Made by a program: the position numbers and the translations under genes. From Streptomyces cavernicola (GTDB lineage Bacteria > Actinomycetota > Actinomycetes > Streptomycetales > Streptomycetaceae), in NCBI RefSeq assembly GCF_029968035.1, contig NZ_JASCIQ010000040.1:17646-81645 (forward strand): 64,000 nucleotides of DNA. Direction: 5' to 3'. Below the pieces are notes generated by a model. It saw only the letters and a list, made by a program, of their open reading frames with translations, did not search any database and had not been told where the DNA came from. Below, one piece after another: positions 19,183 through 27,840 of the stretch. Position 1 is the stretch's first letter. Each line of letters begins with the position of its first letter.

Positions 19183-21066
19183 GTGGCGCGCGACAACGCG
19201 GCTCCCAGCACTGTCCCGACCAACCACCGGGAGCTGATCTCCTGGGTCGAAGAGATCGCCGAGCTCACCCAGCCGGACCGCGTCGTCTGGTGCGACGGCT
19301 CCGAGGCCGAGTACGAGCGCCTGGCCGAGGAACTCGTCGCCAAGGGCACGTTCAAGAAACTCGACCCGATCAAGCGACCCAACTCGTACTACGCGGCCTC
19401 CGACCCGACGGACGTCGCGCGCGTGGAGGACCGCACCTTCATCTGCTCCGAGAAGGAGGAGGACGCCGGCCCGACCAACCACTGGAAGGACCCCGCGGAG
19501 ATGCGCGAGGTCTTCCAGGGCAAGGAGGGCAGCGAGAGGGGCGAGGCCGCAGGCCTCTCGGGCAAGGGCGGTGGTGGGCGACGGGAGGGAGTCTTCCGCG
19601 GCTCGATGCGCGGCCGCACCATGTACGTGGTGCCGTTCTGCATGGGCCCGCTCGGTTCCCCGCTCTCCGCGATCGGCGTGGAGATCACCGACTCGGCGTA
19701 CGTCGCGGTGTCGATGCGCACGATGACCCGGATGGGCCAGCCCGTCCTGGACGAGCTCGGCGAGGACGGCTTCTTCGTGAAGGCCGTGCACTCCCTGGGC
19801 GCCCCGCTCCAGGAGGGCGAGGCGGACGTCCCGTGGCCGTGCAACCCCACCAAGTACATCTCGCACTTCCCGGAGTCCCGCGAGATCTGGTCGTACGGCT
19901 CGGGCTACGGCGGCAACGCGCTGCTCGGCAAGAAGTGCTACGCGCTCCGCATCGCCTCCGTCATGGCGCGCGACGAGGGCTGGCTCGCCGAGCACATGCT
20001 GATCCTCAAGCTGACCCCGCCGCAGGGCGAGGCCAAGTACGTCGCGGCGGCGTTCCCCTCGGCCTGCGGCAAGACTAACCTCGCGATGCTGGAGCCCACG
20101 ATCTCCGGCTGGACGGTCGAGACCATCGGCGACGACATCGCCTGGATGCGCTTCGGCGAGGACGGCCGCCTGTACGCGATCAACCCGGAAGCCGGCTTCT
20201 TCGGCGTCGCGCCCGGCACCGGTGAGCACACCAACGCCAACGCGATGAAGACGCTGTGGGGCAACTCGGTCTTCACCAACGTCGCGCTCACGGACGACGG
20301 CGACGTGTGGTGGGAGGGCATGACGGAGGAGACTCCGGCGCACCTCACGGACTGGAAGGGCAACGACTGGACGCCCGAGTCCGACGTTCCGGCCGCACAC
20401 CCCAACGCCCGCTTCACCACGCCGGCTTCGCAGTGCCCGATCATCGCGCCCGAGTGGGAGGACCCGAAGGGCGTGCCGATCTCGGCGATCCTGTTCGGCG
20501 GCCGCCGCGCCTCCGCCGTACCGCTGGTGACCGAGTCCTTCGACTGGAACCACGGCGTCTTCCTCGGTGCGAACGTCGCCTCCGAGAAGACCGCCGCGGC
20601 CGAGGGCAAGGTCGGCGAGCTTCGCCGCGACCCGTTCGCCATGCTGCCGTTCTGCGGCTACAACATGGGCGACTACATGGGCCACTGGGTCGACGTCGCC
20701 AAGGGCAAGGACCAGTCGAAGCTCCCGAAGATCTACTACGTCAACTGGTTCCGCAAGAACGACGCGGGCAAGTTCGTGTGGCCGGGCTTCGGTGAGAACT
20801 CCCGCGTCCTGAAGTGGATCGTGGACCGGCTCGACGGCCGCGCGGAGGGTGTGGAGACCCCCATCGGCGTGCTGCCGACGCCCGCGGCGCTCGACACGGA
20901 AGGCCTCGAACTGGCCGACGCGGACCTGGAGTTCCTGCTCACGGTCGACAAGGAGGTCTGGCGCGAGGAGGCGGCGCTGGTTCCTGAGCACCTGAACACG
21001 TTCGGCGATCACACGCCGAAGGAGCTGTGGGACGAGTACCGGGCGCTCGTGCAGCGCCTGGGCTGA
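19183..21066 (+). CDS. pckG: phosphoenolpyruvate carboxykinase (GTP)
   Basis: Gluconeogenic conversion of oxaloacetate plus GTP to PEP. 627 aa from GTG 19183, which has AAGGAG five bases upstream; the family is about 605-610 aa. The kinase P-loop is FPSACGKTNLAM, and metal/substrate segments RPNSYYAASDP and NYMGDYMGHW-like (CGYNMGDYMGHW) are intact. Residues about 117-135 (GSERGEAAGLSGKGGGG) form an extra Gly-rich loop not usual in the family, placed just before the conserved SMRGRTMYVVPF. The 289-base upstream region holds a short CCCCTCAT direct repeat near 19151-19170 but no recognised operator. Confidence 0.93.
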   Translation: MARDNAAPSTVPTNHRELISWVEEIAELTQPDRVVWCDGSEAEYERLAEELVAKGTFKKLDPIKRPNSYYAASDPTDVARVEDRTFICSEKEEDAGPTNHWKDPAEMREVFQGKEGSERGEAAGLSGKGGGGRREGVFRGSMRGRTMYVVPFCMGPLGSPLSAIGVEITDSAYVAVSMRTMTRMGQPVLDELGEDGFFVKAVHSLGAPLQEGEADVPWPCNPTKYISHFPESREIWSYGSGYGGNALLGKKCYALRIASVMARDEGWLAEHMLILKLTPPQGEAKYVAAAFPSACGKTNLAMLEPTISGWTVETIGDDIAWMRFGEDGRLYAINPEAGFFGVAPGTGEHTNANAMKTLWGNSVFTNVALTDDGDVWWEGMTEETPAHLTDWKGNDWTPESDVPAAHPNARFTTPASQCPIIAPEWEDPKGVPISAILFGGRRASAVPLVTESFDWNHGVFLGANVASEKTAAAEGKVGELRRDPFAMLPFCGYNMGDYMGHWVDVAKGKDQSKLPKIYYVNWFRKNDAGKFVWPGFGENSRVLKWIVDRLDGRAEGVETPIGVLPTPAALDTEGLELADADLEFLLTVDKEVWREEAALVPEHLNTFGDHTPKELWDEYRALVQRLG

Positions 21067-21091
21067 TTCTTCAGGGGCCCCGGGCCCCGTT

Positions 21092-21233
21092 AGGGGCGCG
21101 GGGCTGTGACATTTGCGGCTCTGCCGCGTGGGCGCGAGCAACCCACGACAAACCGCAGTCGCATCTGCTCATGCACCACGCAGACGCGACTGCGGCTTTC
21201 GTCGCGGCTGAGCGCGCAGTTCCCCGCGCCCCT
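21092..21233. repeat. long imperfect hairpin element (type II), copy 1
   Basis: Outer arms AGGGGCGCGGGG (21092) and CCCCGCGCCCCT (21222-21233), with an inner perfect pair CCGCAGTCGC (21153) / GCGACTGCGG (21186). The right half nearly repeats that of the copy at the end of the window (63880-63997). It lies after the PEP carboxykinase gene in the 233-base gap and probably serves as a terminator as well. Confidence 0.75.
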
Positions 21234-21299
21234 GGGGCTATCGCCCCTGCGGGGCAGTGGCTCCCGGCCCGTAGCCTCCCCGGCTGCGGGCCGGGGCCG

Positions 21300-21734
21300 T
21301 CAGTGGGCCGCTGCCGGCTCCCGCTCGCGCAGAGCGGCCTCGTGCGCGTCCATCCGCTCCGCGGCGAGGATCGCCGCGGCGGTGTCGGCGCGGGAGGCGG
21401 CCACCACCAGGGCGCGGCCGGCGAGGGCGTGGGCGCGCTGGTGCAGGCCGGACAGGTGCGGTTCGTGGATCGCCGCCGCCACCGCGGAGCGCACCGGCGG
21501 GTGGCCGCCGCGCAGCCGGGCGATCTGGCGGGCCAGCTGCTCGGCCGCGTCGGTCAGCTCCGTGGCGGGGGCCACCGCGCGCAGCTCGTCCGTGACGGCG
21601 AGCAGGGCCGCGAGATGTCCGGCGAGCTGGATGTCCAGCTCCTCCTCGCGGGAGCGGTGCGGGAAGTCCTGCCGCCGGTCGCGTCCACGGGCGGCCATCG
21701 TGTGGACCGACTTGCTGCGGATCGGTTCGTACAT
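21300..21734 (-). CDS. small helical protein, function unknown
   Basis: 144 aa starting MYEPIRSKSVHTMAARG. Almost entirely helical and Ala-rich (ELDIQLAGHLAALLAVTDEL; TDAAEQLARQIARLRGGHPP; ALVVAASRADTAAAILAAER) with no signal peptide or membrane helix, and no Cys. I do not recognise a family. It lies downstream of the aminotransferase on the same strand. A 15-bp AT-rich perfect palindrome sits 39 bases upstream of its start, suggesting separate, repressible expression. Confidence 0.65.
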   Translation of the reverse strand: MYEPIRSKSVHTMAARGRDRRQDFPHRSREEELDIQLAGHLAALLAVTDELRAVAPATELTDAAEQLARQIARLRGGHPPVRSAVAAAIHEPHLSGLHQRAHALAGRALVVAASRADTAAAILAAERMDAHEAALREREPAAAH

Positions 21735-21772
21735 AGGACGGCCTCCTGAGGTTTCCAGGAAGCCATCCTAGC

Positions 21773-21787
21773 TTAGATTCAATCTAA
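21773..21787. promoter_or_regulatory. perfect AT-rich palindromic operator
   Basis: TTAGATT-C-AATCTAA, a 7-1-7 perfect inverted repeat in otherwise very GC-rich DNA, within the promoter zone of the small helical protein gene (start 21734). This size and symmetry fit a MarR- or MerR-type dimer; the regulator is not adjacent. Confidence 0.65.
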
Positions 21788-21835
21788 AGTTGAGCCGAGT
21801 GTGAAGTGGCAGGTCAGGGCTGCGGGTGGGGTCGG

Positions 21836-23047
21836 TCAGGGCTGCCCGTACCCGTCCAGGAACCTGCCGATCCGGGTGACCGCGTCCGCGAGGTCCGAGG
21901 CCTGCGGCAGGGTCACGATGCGGAAGTGGTCGGGCTCCGGCCAGTTGAAGCCGGTGCCGTGCACCACCATGATCTTCTCGGCGCGCAGCAGGTCGAGCAC
22001 CATCTGCCGGTCGTCCTTGACCTTGTAGACCTTCGGGTCGAGGCGCGGGAACAGATAGAGCGCGCCCTTCGGCTTCACACAGGTCACACCGGGGATCTGG
22101 GTGAGCAGCTCGTACGCGGTGTCGCGCTGTTCGAGCAGTCGGCCGCCGGGGAGCACCAGGTCGTTGATCGACTGCCGCCCGGTGAGCGCCGCGACCACGC
22201 CGTGCTGGGCCGGCATGTTGGCGCACAGCCGCATATTGGCCAGGATCGTCAGGCCCTCCAGGTACGACTCGGCGTGCGCGCGCGGCCCCGAGATCACCAT
22301 CCAGCCGGTGCGGTAACCGGCCACGCGGTACGCCTTCGACATGCCGTTGAAGGTCAGCGTGAGCAGGTCGGGGGCGAGGGCGGCGGTCGGGGTGTGGGTG
22401 GCGCCGTCGTACAGGATCTTGTCGTAGATCTCGTCCGAGCAGACCAGGAGGTTGTGGCGGCGGGCGATGTCGGTGAGGCCGCGCAGGACGTCGTCGCTGT
22501 AGACCGCGCCCGTCGGGTTGTTCGGGTTGATGATCACGAGCGCCTTGGTGCGGTCGGTGATCTTCCGCTCCACGTCGGCGAGATCGGGCATCCAGTCGGA
22601 CTGCTCGTCGCAGCGGTAGTGCACGGCGGTGCCGCCGGAGAGGGAGACCGCGGCGGTCCACAGCGGGTAGTCCGGGGCCGGTACGAGGACCTCGTCGCCG
22701 TCGTCGAGGAGGGCCTGCATGGCCATGACGATCAGCTCGGAGACGCCGTTGCCGATGTAGACGTTCTCCACGTCCGACTCGACGCCGAGGGTCTGGTAGT
22801 GCATGACGACCGCGCGGCGGGCCGCGAGCAGACCCTTCGCGTCGCCGTAGCCGTGCGCCGAGCCGACGTTGCGCAGGACGTCCTCGAGGATCTCCGGGGG
22901 CGCCTCGAAGCCGAAGGCCGCGGGGTTGCCGGTGTTGAGCTTGAGGATGCGGTGGCCTGCTGCTTCGAGCCGCATCGCCTCCTCGAGAACCGGGCCCCGG
23001 ATCTCGTAGCAGACGTTCGAGAGCTTCGTCGACTGGATCAGCTGCAT
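21836..23047 (-). CDS. PLP aminotransferase, AlaA-like (class I/II)
   Basis: 403 aa fold-type I aminotransferase. Features: TGNPAAFGFEAP, YGDAKGLLAARRAV, the Asn of INPNNPTGAVYS, the Asp-Tyr of CSDEIYDKILYD, the Schiff-base Lys in FNGMSKAYRVAGYRTGW, and the C-terminal carboxylate-binding Arg in DHFRIVTLPQ. It is closest in form to bacterial alanine-synthesising transaminases (AlaA/YfbQ group), converting pyruvate plus glutamate to alanine plus 2-oxoglutarate. Start ATG 23047 (MQLIQSTKLS). The substrate is inferred from family resemblance only. Confidence 0.88.
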   Translation of the reverse strand: MQLIQSTKLSNVCYEIRGPVLEEAMRLEAAGHRILKLNTGNPAAFGFEAPPEILEDVLRNVGSAHGYGDAKGLLAARRAVVMHYQTLGVESDVENVYIGNGVSELIVMAMQALLDDGDEVLVPAPDYPLWTAAVSLSGGTAVHYRCDEQSDWMPDLADVERKITDRTKALVIINPNNPTGAVYSDDVLRGLTDIARRHNLLVCSDEIYDKILYDGATHTPTAALAPDLLTLTFNGMSKAYRVAGYRTGWMVISGPRAHAESYLEGLTILANMRLCANMPAQHGVVAALTGRQSINDLVLPGGRLLEQRDTAYELLTQIPGVTCVKPKGALYLFPRLDPKVYKVKDDRQMVLDLLRAEKIMVVHGTGFNWPEPDHFRIVTLPQASDLADAVTRIGRFLDGYGQP

Positions 23048-23230
23048 GCAGCAACTTTACGAGGGTGTTTCGGGGCGGTGCTCGTGCTTTTCGGCTGACT
23101 GGGCTCGGGGGGTGCGCCCCTGCGGGGCGGGGCCTTCCATCGCATGGGTCGGCTGGGGGGTGCGCATGGAATGCCGGGTTCGGGTGGGGGTGTGGGCTTG
23201 CGATGAGGGGTTGGGGCAGGGCGAGTGATT

Positions 23231-23320
23231 TACCCCACCCCGCCCCTTCCCGAAAGCTTGCAGCAGCCTCGGGGGCTCCGCCCCCGGACCCCCGCTCCTC
23301 AAACGCCGGAGGGGCTTGTT
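23231..23320. repeat. MITE-like element copy 3, truncated
   Basis: Has the left end (23231-23254) and an inverted core (complement of GGCGTTTGAGGAGCGGGG, 23285-23320), but no right end. It directly abuts the stop of the D-aminoacylase gene. The rest of the gap from 23048 to 23230 is GC-rich with no gene seen. Confidence 0.75.
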
Positions 23321-24931
23321 TTAAGGGGCGCGGCGGATGGCCCGGCCCGCCAGGACGTCTGTGCGCTTGCCGTCCCGCATGACGAACTTGCCGTCGATCA
23401 GGACGTGCGGGATGCCGATCGGCAGGGTGCGCGGGGACTCGAAGGTGGAGCCCGCGGCGACCGTGGTCGGGTCGAAGAGGACGAGGTCCGCGCGGTAGCC
23501 CTCGCGGACGAGGCCGCGGTCGGGGAGGCGGAGGCGGGCGGCCGGGCGGGAGGTGAGGTGGGCGACGGTCTCTTCCAGGCCGAGGACGCCCAGGTCACGC
23601 GCGTACCGGCCGAGGTACTGCGGGAACGTCCCGTACGCCCGCGGGTGCGGCTTGAAGCCCTGCAGGATGCCGTCCGAGCCGCCGGTGTGCACCCGGTGCT
23701 GCATGATCGCCTGCACGTTGTCCTCGTGGCCGACGTGCTGGAGGATCGTCGAGCCCAGCTTGTCGTTGATGAGGAGGCGGCGGGCGGTGACCCAGGGCTC
23801 CTCGCCGCGCATCTCCGCGGACTGGGCGATGGTCTTGCCGACGCAGGAGGCGAGGCCGGGGTCGGAGACGCCCGAGATCTCGATCGTGTCCCACTCGATG
23901 GGCACGCCGTGGCAGCCGTCGGCGCCGATGACCTCCATGTGGTGGCGGATCTTCGCCGCCGTCTCGTCGTCCTGCAGCCGCGCCAGGATCGCGTCGGGCC
24001 CGCCCTCGCTCGCCCAGCTCGGCAGCATCGCGACGAGCGTGGTGCAGCCGGGGGTGTACGGGTACGTGTCGAGGCTGATGTCGGCGCCGGAGTCGAGGGC
24101 GTCGTCGATGAGCGCGAGCAGGTCCGGGGCCTTGCCCTTGTTCACGCCGAAGTTCATGGTCGCGTGCGCGAGGTGCAGCGCGCAGTCCGCGTCCCGGGTG
24201 AGGTCCACCATCTCGCAGTACGCGTCCAGGGCGCCCGCGCCGTACGAGCGGTGGTGCGGGCAGTAGTACCCGTCGTACCGCGCGACGACCCGGCACAGCT
24301 CGGCCAGCTCGGAGTCCTTCGCGTACATGCCGGGCGTGTACGTCAGGCCCGAGGACATGCCGACGGCGCCCTGCTCCATGCCCTCGGCGACCAACTGCCG
24401 CATCCGGTCCAGCTCTTCGGCCGTGGCGGGGCGGTCGTCCCAGCCGACGGCGTACATCCGGACGGTGCCCTGCGGGATCAGGTACGCGGCGTTCACGGCG
24501 ATGCCGCGGCCGCCGTGGGCGTGGTCGAGGGCGTCGAGGTAGCCGCCGACGGTGCGCCAGCTGAAGTCGATGTCGGAGCCGTCGCCGTTCCAGCCGGTGA
24601 TGGCCTGGCGGACCTGGGCGAGGGTGCGGTCGTCGACGGGCGCGTAGCTGAGGCCGTCCTGGCCGATGACTTCCAGGGTCACGCCCTGGGCGGCCTTCGC
24701 GCTGTGGTCCGGGTCGCGGAGGAGGGCGAGGTCGCTGTGGGCGTGCATGTCGATGAAGCCGGGGGAGAGGGCGAGGCCGTCGGCGTCGACGGTGCGCTCT
24801 CCTGAGGGCCGGGGGCCCTCGCCCTCTTTGCGGATCTCGGCGATCCGGCCGTTGTCGATCGCGATGTCCGCGCGGTACGAGGCGTCGCCGGTGCCGTCGA
24901 TGACGCGGGCGTCGCGGATGACCAGGTCCAT
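23321..24931 (-). CDS. N-acyl-D-amino-acid deacylase (D-aminoacylase)
   Basis: Amidohydrolase-superfamily enzyme of 536 aa that frees D-amino acids from N-acyl forms. The family start (IRDARVIDGTG) is present. The metal-site HxH is in GFIDMHAHSDLALLRDPD; GMSSGLTYTPGMYAKDSEL and YYCPHHRSYG are hallmark segments, and the catalytic Asp region is HTGGSDGILQGFKPHPRAYG. The C-terminal beta domain closes the barrel (VREGYRADLVLFDPTTV). It lies downstream of the D-amino-acid lyase on the same strand, which supports a D-amino-acid catabolic role. Confidence 0.92.
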   Translation of the reverse strand: MDLVIRDARVIDGTGDASYRADIAIDNGRIAEIRKEGEGPRPSGERTVDADGLALSPGFIDMHAHSDLALLRDPDHSAKAAQGVTLEVIGQDGLSYAPVDDRTLAQVRQAITGWNGDGSDIDFSWRTVGGYLDALDHAHGGRGIAVNAAYLIPQGTVRMYAVGWDDRPATAEELDRMRQLVAEGMEQGAVGMSSGLTYTPGMYAKDSELAELCRVVARYDGYYCPHHRSYGAGALDAYCEMVDLTRDADCALHLAHATMNFGVNKGKAPDLLALIDDALDSGADISLDTYPYTPGCTTLVAMLPSWASEGGPDAILARLQDDETAAKIRHHMEVIGADGCHGVPIEWDTIEISGVSDPGLASCVGKTIAQSAEMRGEEPWVTARRLLINDKLGSTILQHVGHEDNVQAIMQHRVHTGGSDGILQGFKPHPRAYGTFPQYLGRYARDLGVLGLEETVAHLTSRPAARLRLPDRGLVREGYRADLVLFDPTTVAAGSTFESPRTLPIGIPHVLIDGKFVMRDGKRTDVLAGRAIRRAP

Positions 24932-24960
24932 GGGTGCTCTCTGCCTCTCTGGGTTCTTTT

Positions 24961-25180
24961 CTCCCCTCCCCCGCCCCTTCCCGAAGTCCTCGGCGGACGG
25001 CCTCGGGGGGCTCCGCCCCCGGCCCCCGGGCTGTCTTTCGGCTGCCGCGCCGTCGTGGCTGGGCGCGCAGTTCCCCGCGCCCCTGACGGGGCACCCCCCC
25101 CAGCCAAAACCAGCCCCTCCGGCGTTTGAGGAGCGGGGGCTGGGGCGGAGCCCCGGTTCGGGAAGGGGCGGGGTGGGGAA
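24961..25180. repeat. MITE-like element copy 4
   Basis: Left end 24961-24985 and right end 25157-25180, with both internal modules (GGGCGCGCAGTTCCCCGCGC near 25060 and CAGCCCCTCCGGCGTTTGAG near 25110). It occupies most of the 321-base gap between the D-aminoacylase start and the lyase stop. The remainder (25181-25252) is a G-run-rich stretch with no gene. Confidence 0.85.
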
Positions 25181-25252
25181 GGAAGCCGCCCCGCAGGGGG
25201 GGGAGCGGGGGCGTGGGGGTTCGCCCCCGCGGTTCAGGGCGGGTGGGTGGGC

Positions 25253-26563
25253 TCAGAAGTACGTGCGGATGTAGTCCGTGACCGTGCCGTCGGCCTGGAC
25301 CAGGGGGATCAGCTGCCACTTGTCGAAGGACGTGCAGGGGTGGGACAGGCCCATGCCGACCCAGTCGCCGACCTCCAGGTCCGCCTCCGGCGTCGTACGG
25401 ACCCAGCCGTGCTGGTCGGAGAGGCCGGTGACCGTGACACCGGCGGCCTCCCGCACCTCCCCGGAGCGCGCGTCGCGCACGACCTGCGCCTCGGGCAGGT
25501 CCAGGTCGTACGCCGCGTCCCGCTTGCCCGCGTTCACGAAGGCCTGCTCGGCGTTGGGGCGGGACACCACCTGGGCCCAGAGGCGGAACGCGGGCTGCAG
25601 CGCGCCCTCGTCCGGGACCCGGTTGAACGGGGTGAGGTGCTTGTAGTGGCCGTCGTCGTGCGAGACGTACGCACCGGAGCGGAGCAGCTTGAGGACCGGG
25701 ACCGAGAGGGACGGGATCTCGGCGAAGACGTCCGCGACCGCGTCGAACCAGGCGCTGCCGCCCGCGCTGACCACGATCTCGTCGAGCCCGGCGAAGCGGC
25801 CGGCCTTGTCGAAGTCCGCGGCGAGTCCGGTCAGGCGGCGCAGCCAGGCGTGGACGCGCTCGGGGTCGGCCTGCGGCACCTCGCCCTCGTACCCGGCGAC
25901 GCCGACCAGGCGCAGCGTGGTCGTGGCCGCCACCGCGTCCGCGACCGCCGCGCACTCGGCCTCGGTGCGCACGCCGGTACGGGCCGTGTCGCCCGCGCCG
26001 AGCTCCACCACGACCTCGACGGGGCGTGAGGAGCCCGCCGCGCGCAGGGCCGCGTCCATCAGCTCGACGCCGCGCACGGAGTCCACGTAGCAGATGAAGC
26101 GGAAGTCGGGGTCCGCGTCGAGCTCGGCGGCGAGCCAGCGCAGGGCGGCGGCGTCGACCAGCTCGTTGGCGAGGAAGACCCGGCGGACGCCGTACGCGCG
26201 CGCCACCCGGACCTGGTGCGGGACGGCGAGCGTGATGCCCCAGGCGCCGTGCTCCTCCTGGCGGGCGAAGAGCTCGGGGGCCATGGAGGTCTTGCCGTGC
26301 GGGGCGAAGGCAAGGCCGTGGCGGGTCGAGTAGGTCTCCATGAGGGCGAGGTTGTGCTCGACGCGCTCGGCGGAGAGGGCGAGGACGGGCGTGGTGAAGC
26401 CGTCCGTGAAGAGGTTGCGGCGCTGTCCGGCGAGCTCGCCGACGGTCAGTCCCGCGGCGTCCGGGGGCAGCCCCTTGAAGCGGAAGTCGACCCGCTCGTC
26501 GGCGAGTTGGGTCCGGGACGTGTGTCCCGCCGCGCGCTGTCCGACTGCGTTGTCGGCTGCCAT
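25253..26563 (-). CDS. PLP- and metal-dependent D-amino-acid deaminase/aldolase (DSD1-like)
   Basis: 436 aa, fold-type III PLP enzyme of the alanine-racemase N-terminal plus D-serine-dehydratase-like C-terminal family. The PLP Lys is in FAPHGKTSMAP and the C-terminal Zn ligands are in GMGLSHPCTSFDKW (H-x-C). These enzymes degrade D-serine, D-threonine or related hydroxy-D-amino acids. ATG 26563 is chosen for its AGGAGG six bases upstream. Divergent from the kinase operon and probably co-transcribed with the D-aminoacylase despite the element between them. Confidence 0.85.
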   Translation of the reverse strand: MAADNAVGQRAAGHTSRTQLADERVDFRFKGLPPDAAGLTVGELAGQRRNLFTDGFTTPVLALSAERVEHNLALMETYSTRHGLAFAPHGKTSMAPELFARQEEHGAWGITLAVPHQVRVARAYGVRRVFLANELVDAAALRWLAAELDADPDFRFICYVDSVRGVELMDAALRAAGSSRPVEVVVELGAGDTARTGVRTEAECAAVADAVAATTTLRLVGVAGYEGEVPQADPERVHAWLRRLTGLAADFDKAGRFAGLDEIVVSAGGSAWFDAVADVFAEIPSLSVPVLKLLRSGAYVSHDDGHYKHLTPFNRVPDEGALQPAFRLWAQVVSRPNAEQAFVNAGKRDAAYDLDLPEAQVVRDARSGEVREAAGVTVTGLSDQHGWVRTTPEADLEVGDWVGMGLSHPCTSFDKWQLIPLVQADGTVTDYIRTYF

Positions 26564-26721
26564 AGGGGGCCTCCTCAGGGCTGTTCGCAACGGTCCGCTG
26601 CCGTTCCTTGGATTGCGTTGCACGCTCTGCAACGGCCATTGCGCATTTCGCTTACTGCTGTCTAACATCCGAGCCAATACCGGGTCAATGGCGCCCGGCC
26701 CAGCGTCGAAGGAGAACGAGC

Positions 26722-27840
26722 GTGCCCACCGTGAACGCGTCAGGGCCCCTCCAGGGGGCGGACCACGTCGGTACCGACGTCGTCTGCCTCGGCGAGTCCA
26801 TGGTCACGTTCCGGCCTTCCCGCCCCGGGCGGCTCGCCGACGTCCCGTCCTTCGACCGCGGCATCGGCGGCGCGGAGTCCAACGTGGCCTGCACGCTGGC
26901 CCTGGCCGGGCATCGGGCACGGTGGGTCAGCCGGGTCGGCGCGGACGGCTTCGGCGAGCACTTGATCTCGGCGATCGGCGCTTGCGGGGTCGATGTCTCG
27001 GCCGTCGCCGTGGACCCCTCTCGGCCTACGGGGATCTACTTCCGTACGGCGGGAGAGCGGGCCGTTAATTCAGCCCCTCCGGCGTTTGAGGAGCGGGGTC
27101 CGGGGCGGAGCCCCGAGTCCGCAACTGAGCCCACGGCTGAAGTCGCCTACTACCGCGCAGGCTCCGCCGCCTCGGCGATGGCCCCCGGGAACCTGAACCC
27201 GGACTCCCTCGCCGACGGCGAGATCCTGCACCTCTCCGGCATCACCGCCGCCCTCTCCGCCGACTGCCTCGCCCTGATGCGGGACCTCACCGCACCCCGG
27301 CCGGGTCGGCCCCTCGTCTCCTTCGACGTCAACTACCGCGTCCACCTGTGGGCCGACCCCGCGCAGGCCGGGCCCGTGCTGCTCGACCTGGCGCGCGGCT
27401 GCGACCTCGTGTTCGTCGGCGAGGACGAGGCCGAGGCCGCCTGGGGCATCACCGGCGGGCCCGCCGCGATCCGCGCCGCGCTGCCCGAGCCCGCGACCCT
27501 CGTCGTCAAGCAGGGCGCCCAGGGCGCGACGGTCTTCAGCGGTACGCAGGCCACGTACGAGCCCTCTCTGAAGGTGGACGTCGTCGCGTCCGTCGGGGCG
27601 GGCGACGCCTTCGCCGCCGGGTTCCTCTCCGCCACGCTGCGCGGACTCACCGACTCCGAGCGGCTGCGCCACGGCCACCTGATGGCCGCCGCCGCCCTGC
27701 TCGTTCCCGGCGACCTGGGCGCTCCGCCCGCCCGCGCCGAGGCCGACCGGCTCGCCGCGCTGCCGGCCGAGGCGTGGGGGACACTGCGCCTTGGCCCGGA
27801 CACGATCAAGAACTGGGCCGGGGAGGTAGTGACCACATGA
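26722..27840 (+). CDS. PfkB-family sugar-acid kinase (KDG kinase-like) with in-frame repeat insertion
   Basis: 372 aa ribokinase-fold kinase, likely 2-keto-3-deoxygluconate kinase. Features: GIGGAESNVACTLALAG, the substrate lid, SFDVNYRVHLW, and the C-terminal anion hole with catalytic Asp (SVGAGDAFAAGFL). GTG 26722 follows GGAG by seven bases. Between GERA and TEPTAEVAYYRAG lie about 20 extra residues (VNSAPPAFEERGPGRSPESA) encoded by a copy of the intergenic repeat core. The insertion keeps the frame and falls in a surface-loop position before the conserved YYRAGSAAS, so activity may survive. The stop overlaps the iclR start (ATGA). Confidence 0.88.
   Translation: MPTVNASGPLQGADHVGTDVVCLGESMVTFRPSRPGRLADVPSFDRGIGGAESNVACTLALAGHRARWVSRVGADGFGEHLISAIGACGVDVSAVAVDPSRPTGIYFRTAGERAVNSAPPAFEERGPGRSPESATEPTAEVAYYRAGSAASAMAPGNLNPDSLADGEILHLSGITAALSADCLALMRDLTAPRPGRPLVSFDVNYRVHLWADPAQAGPVLLDLARGCDLVFVGEDEAEAAWGITGGPAAIRAALPEPATLVVKQGAQGATVFSGTQATYEPSLKVDVVASVGAGDAFAAGFLSATLRGLTDSERLRHGHLMAAAALLVPGDLGAPPARAEADRLAALPAEAWGTLRLGPDTIKNWAGEVVTT
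27066..27125 (+). repeat. repeat core inserted inside the kinase coding sequence
   Basis: About 60 bases. 27071-27116 is identical to 14438-14483 of element copy 2 and near-identical to the cores of copies 1 and 4. Neither terminal inverted end is present, and the flanking kinase frame is undisturbed. Confidence 0.85.
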
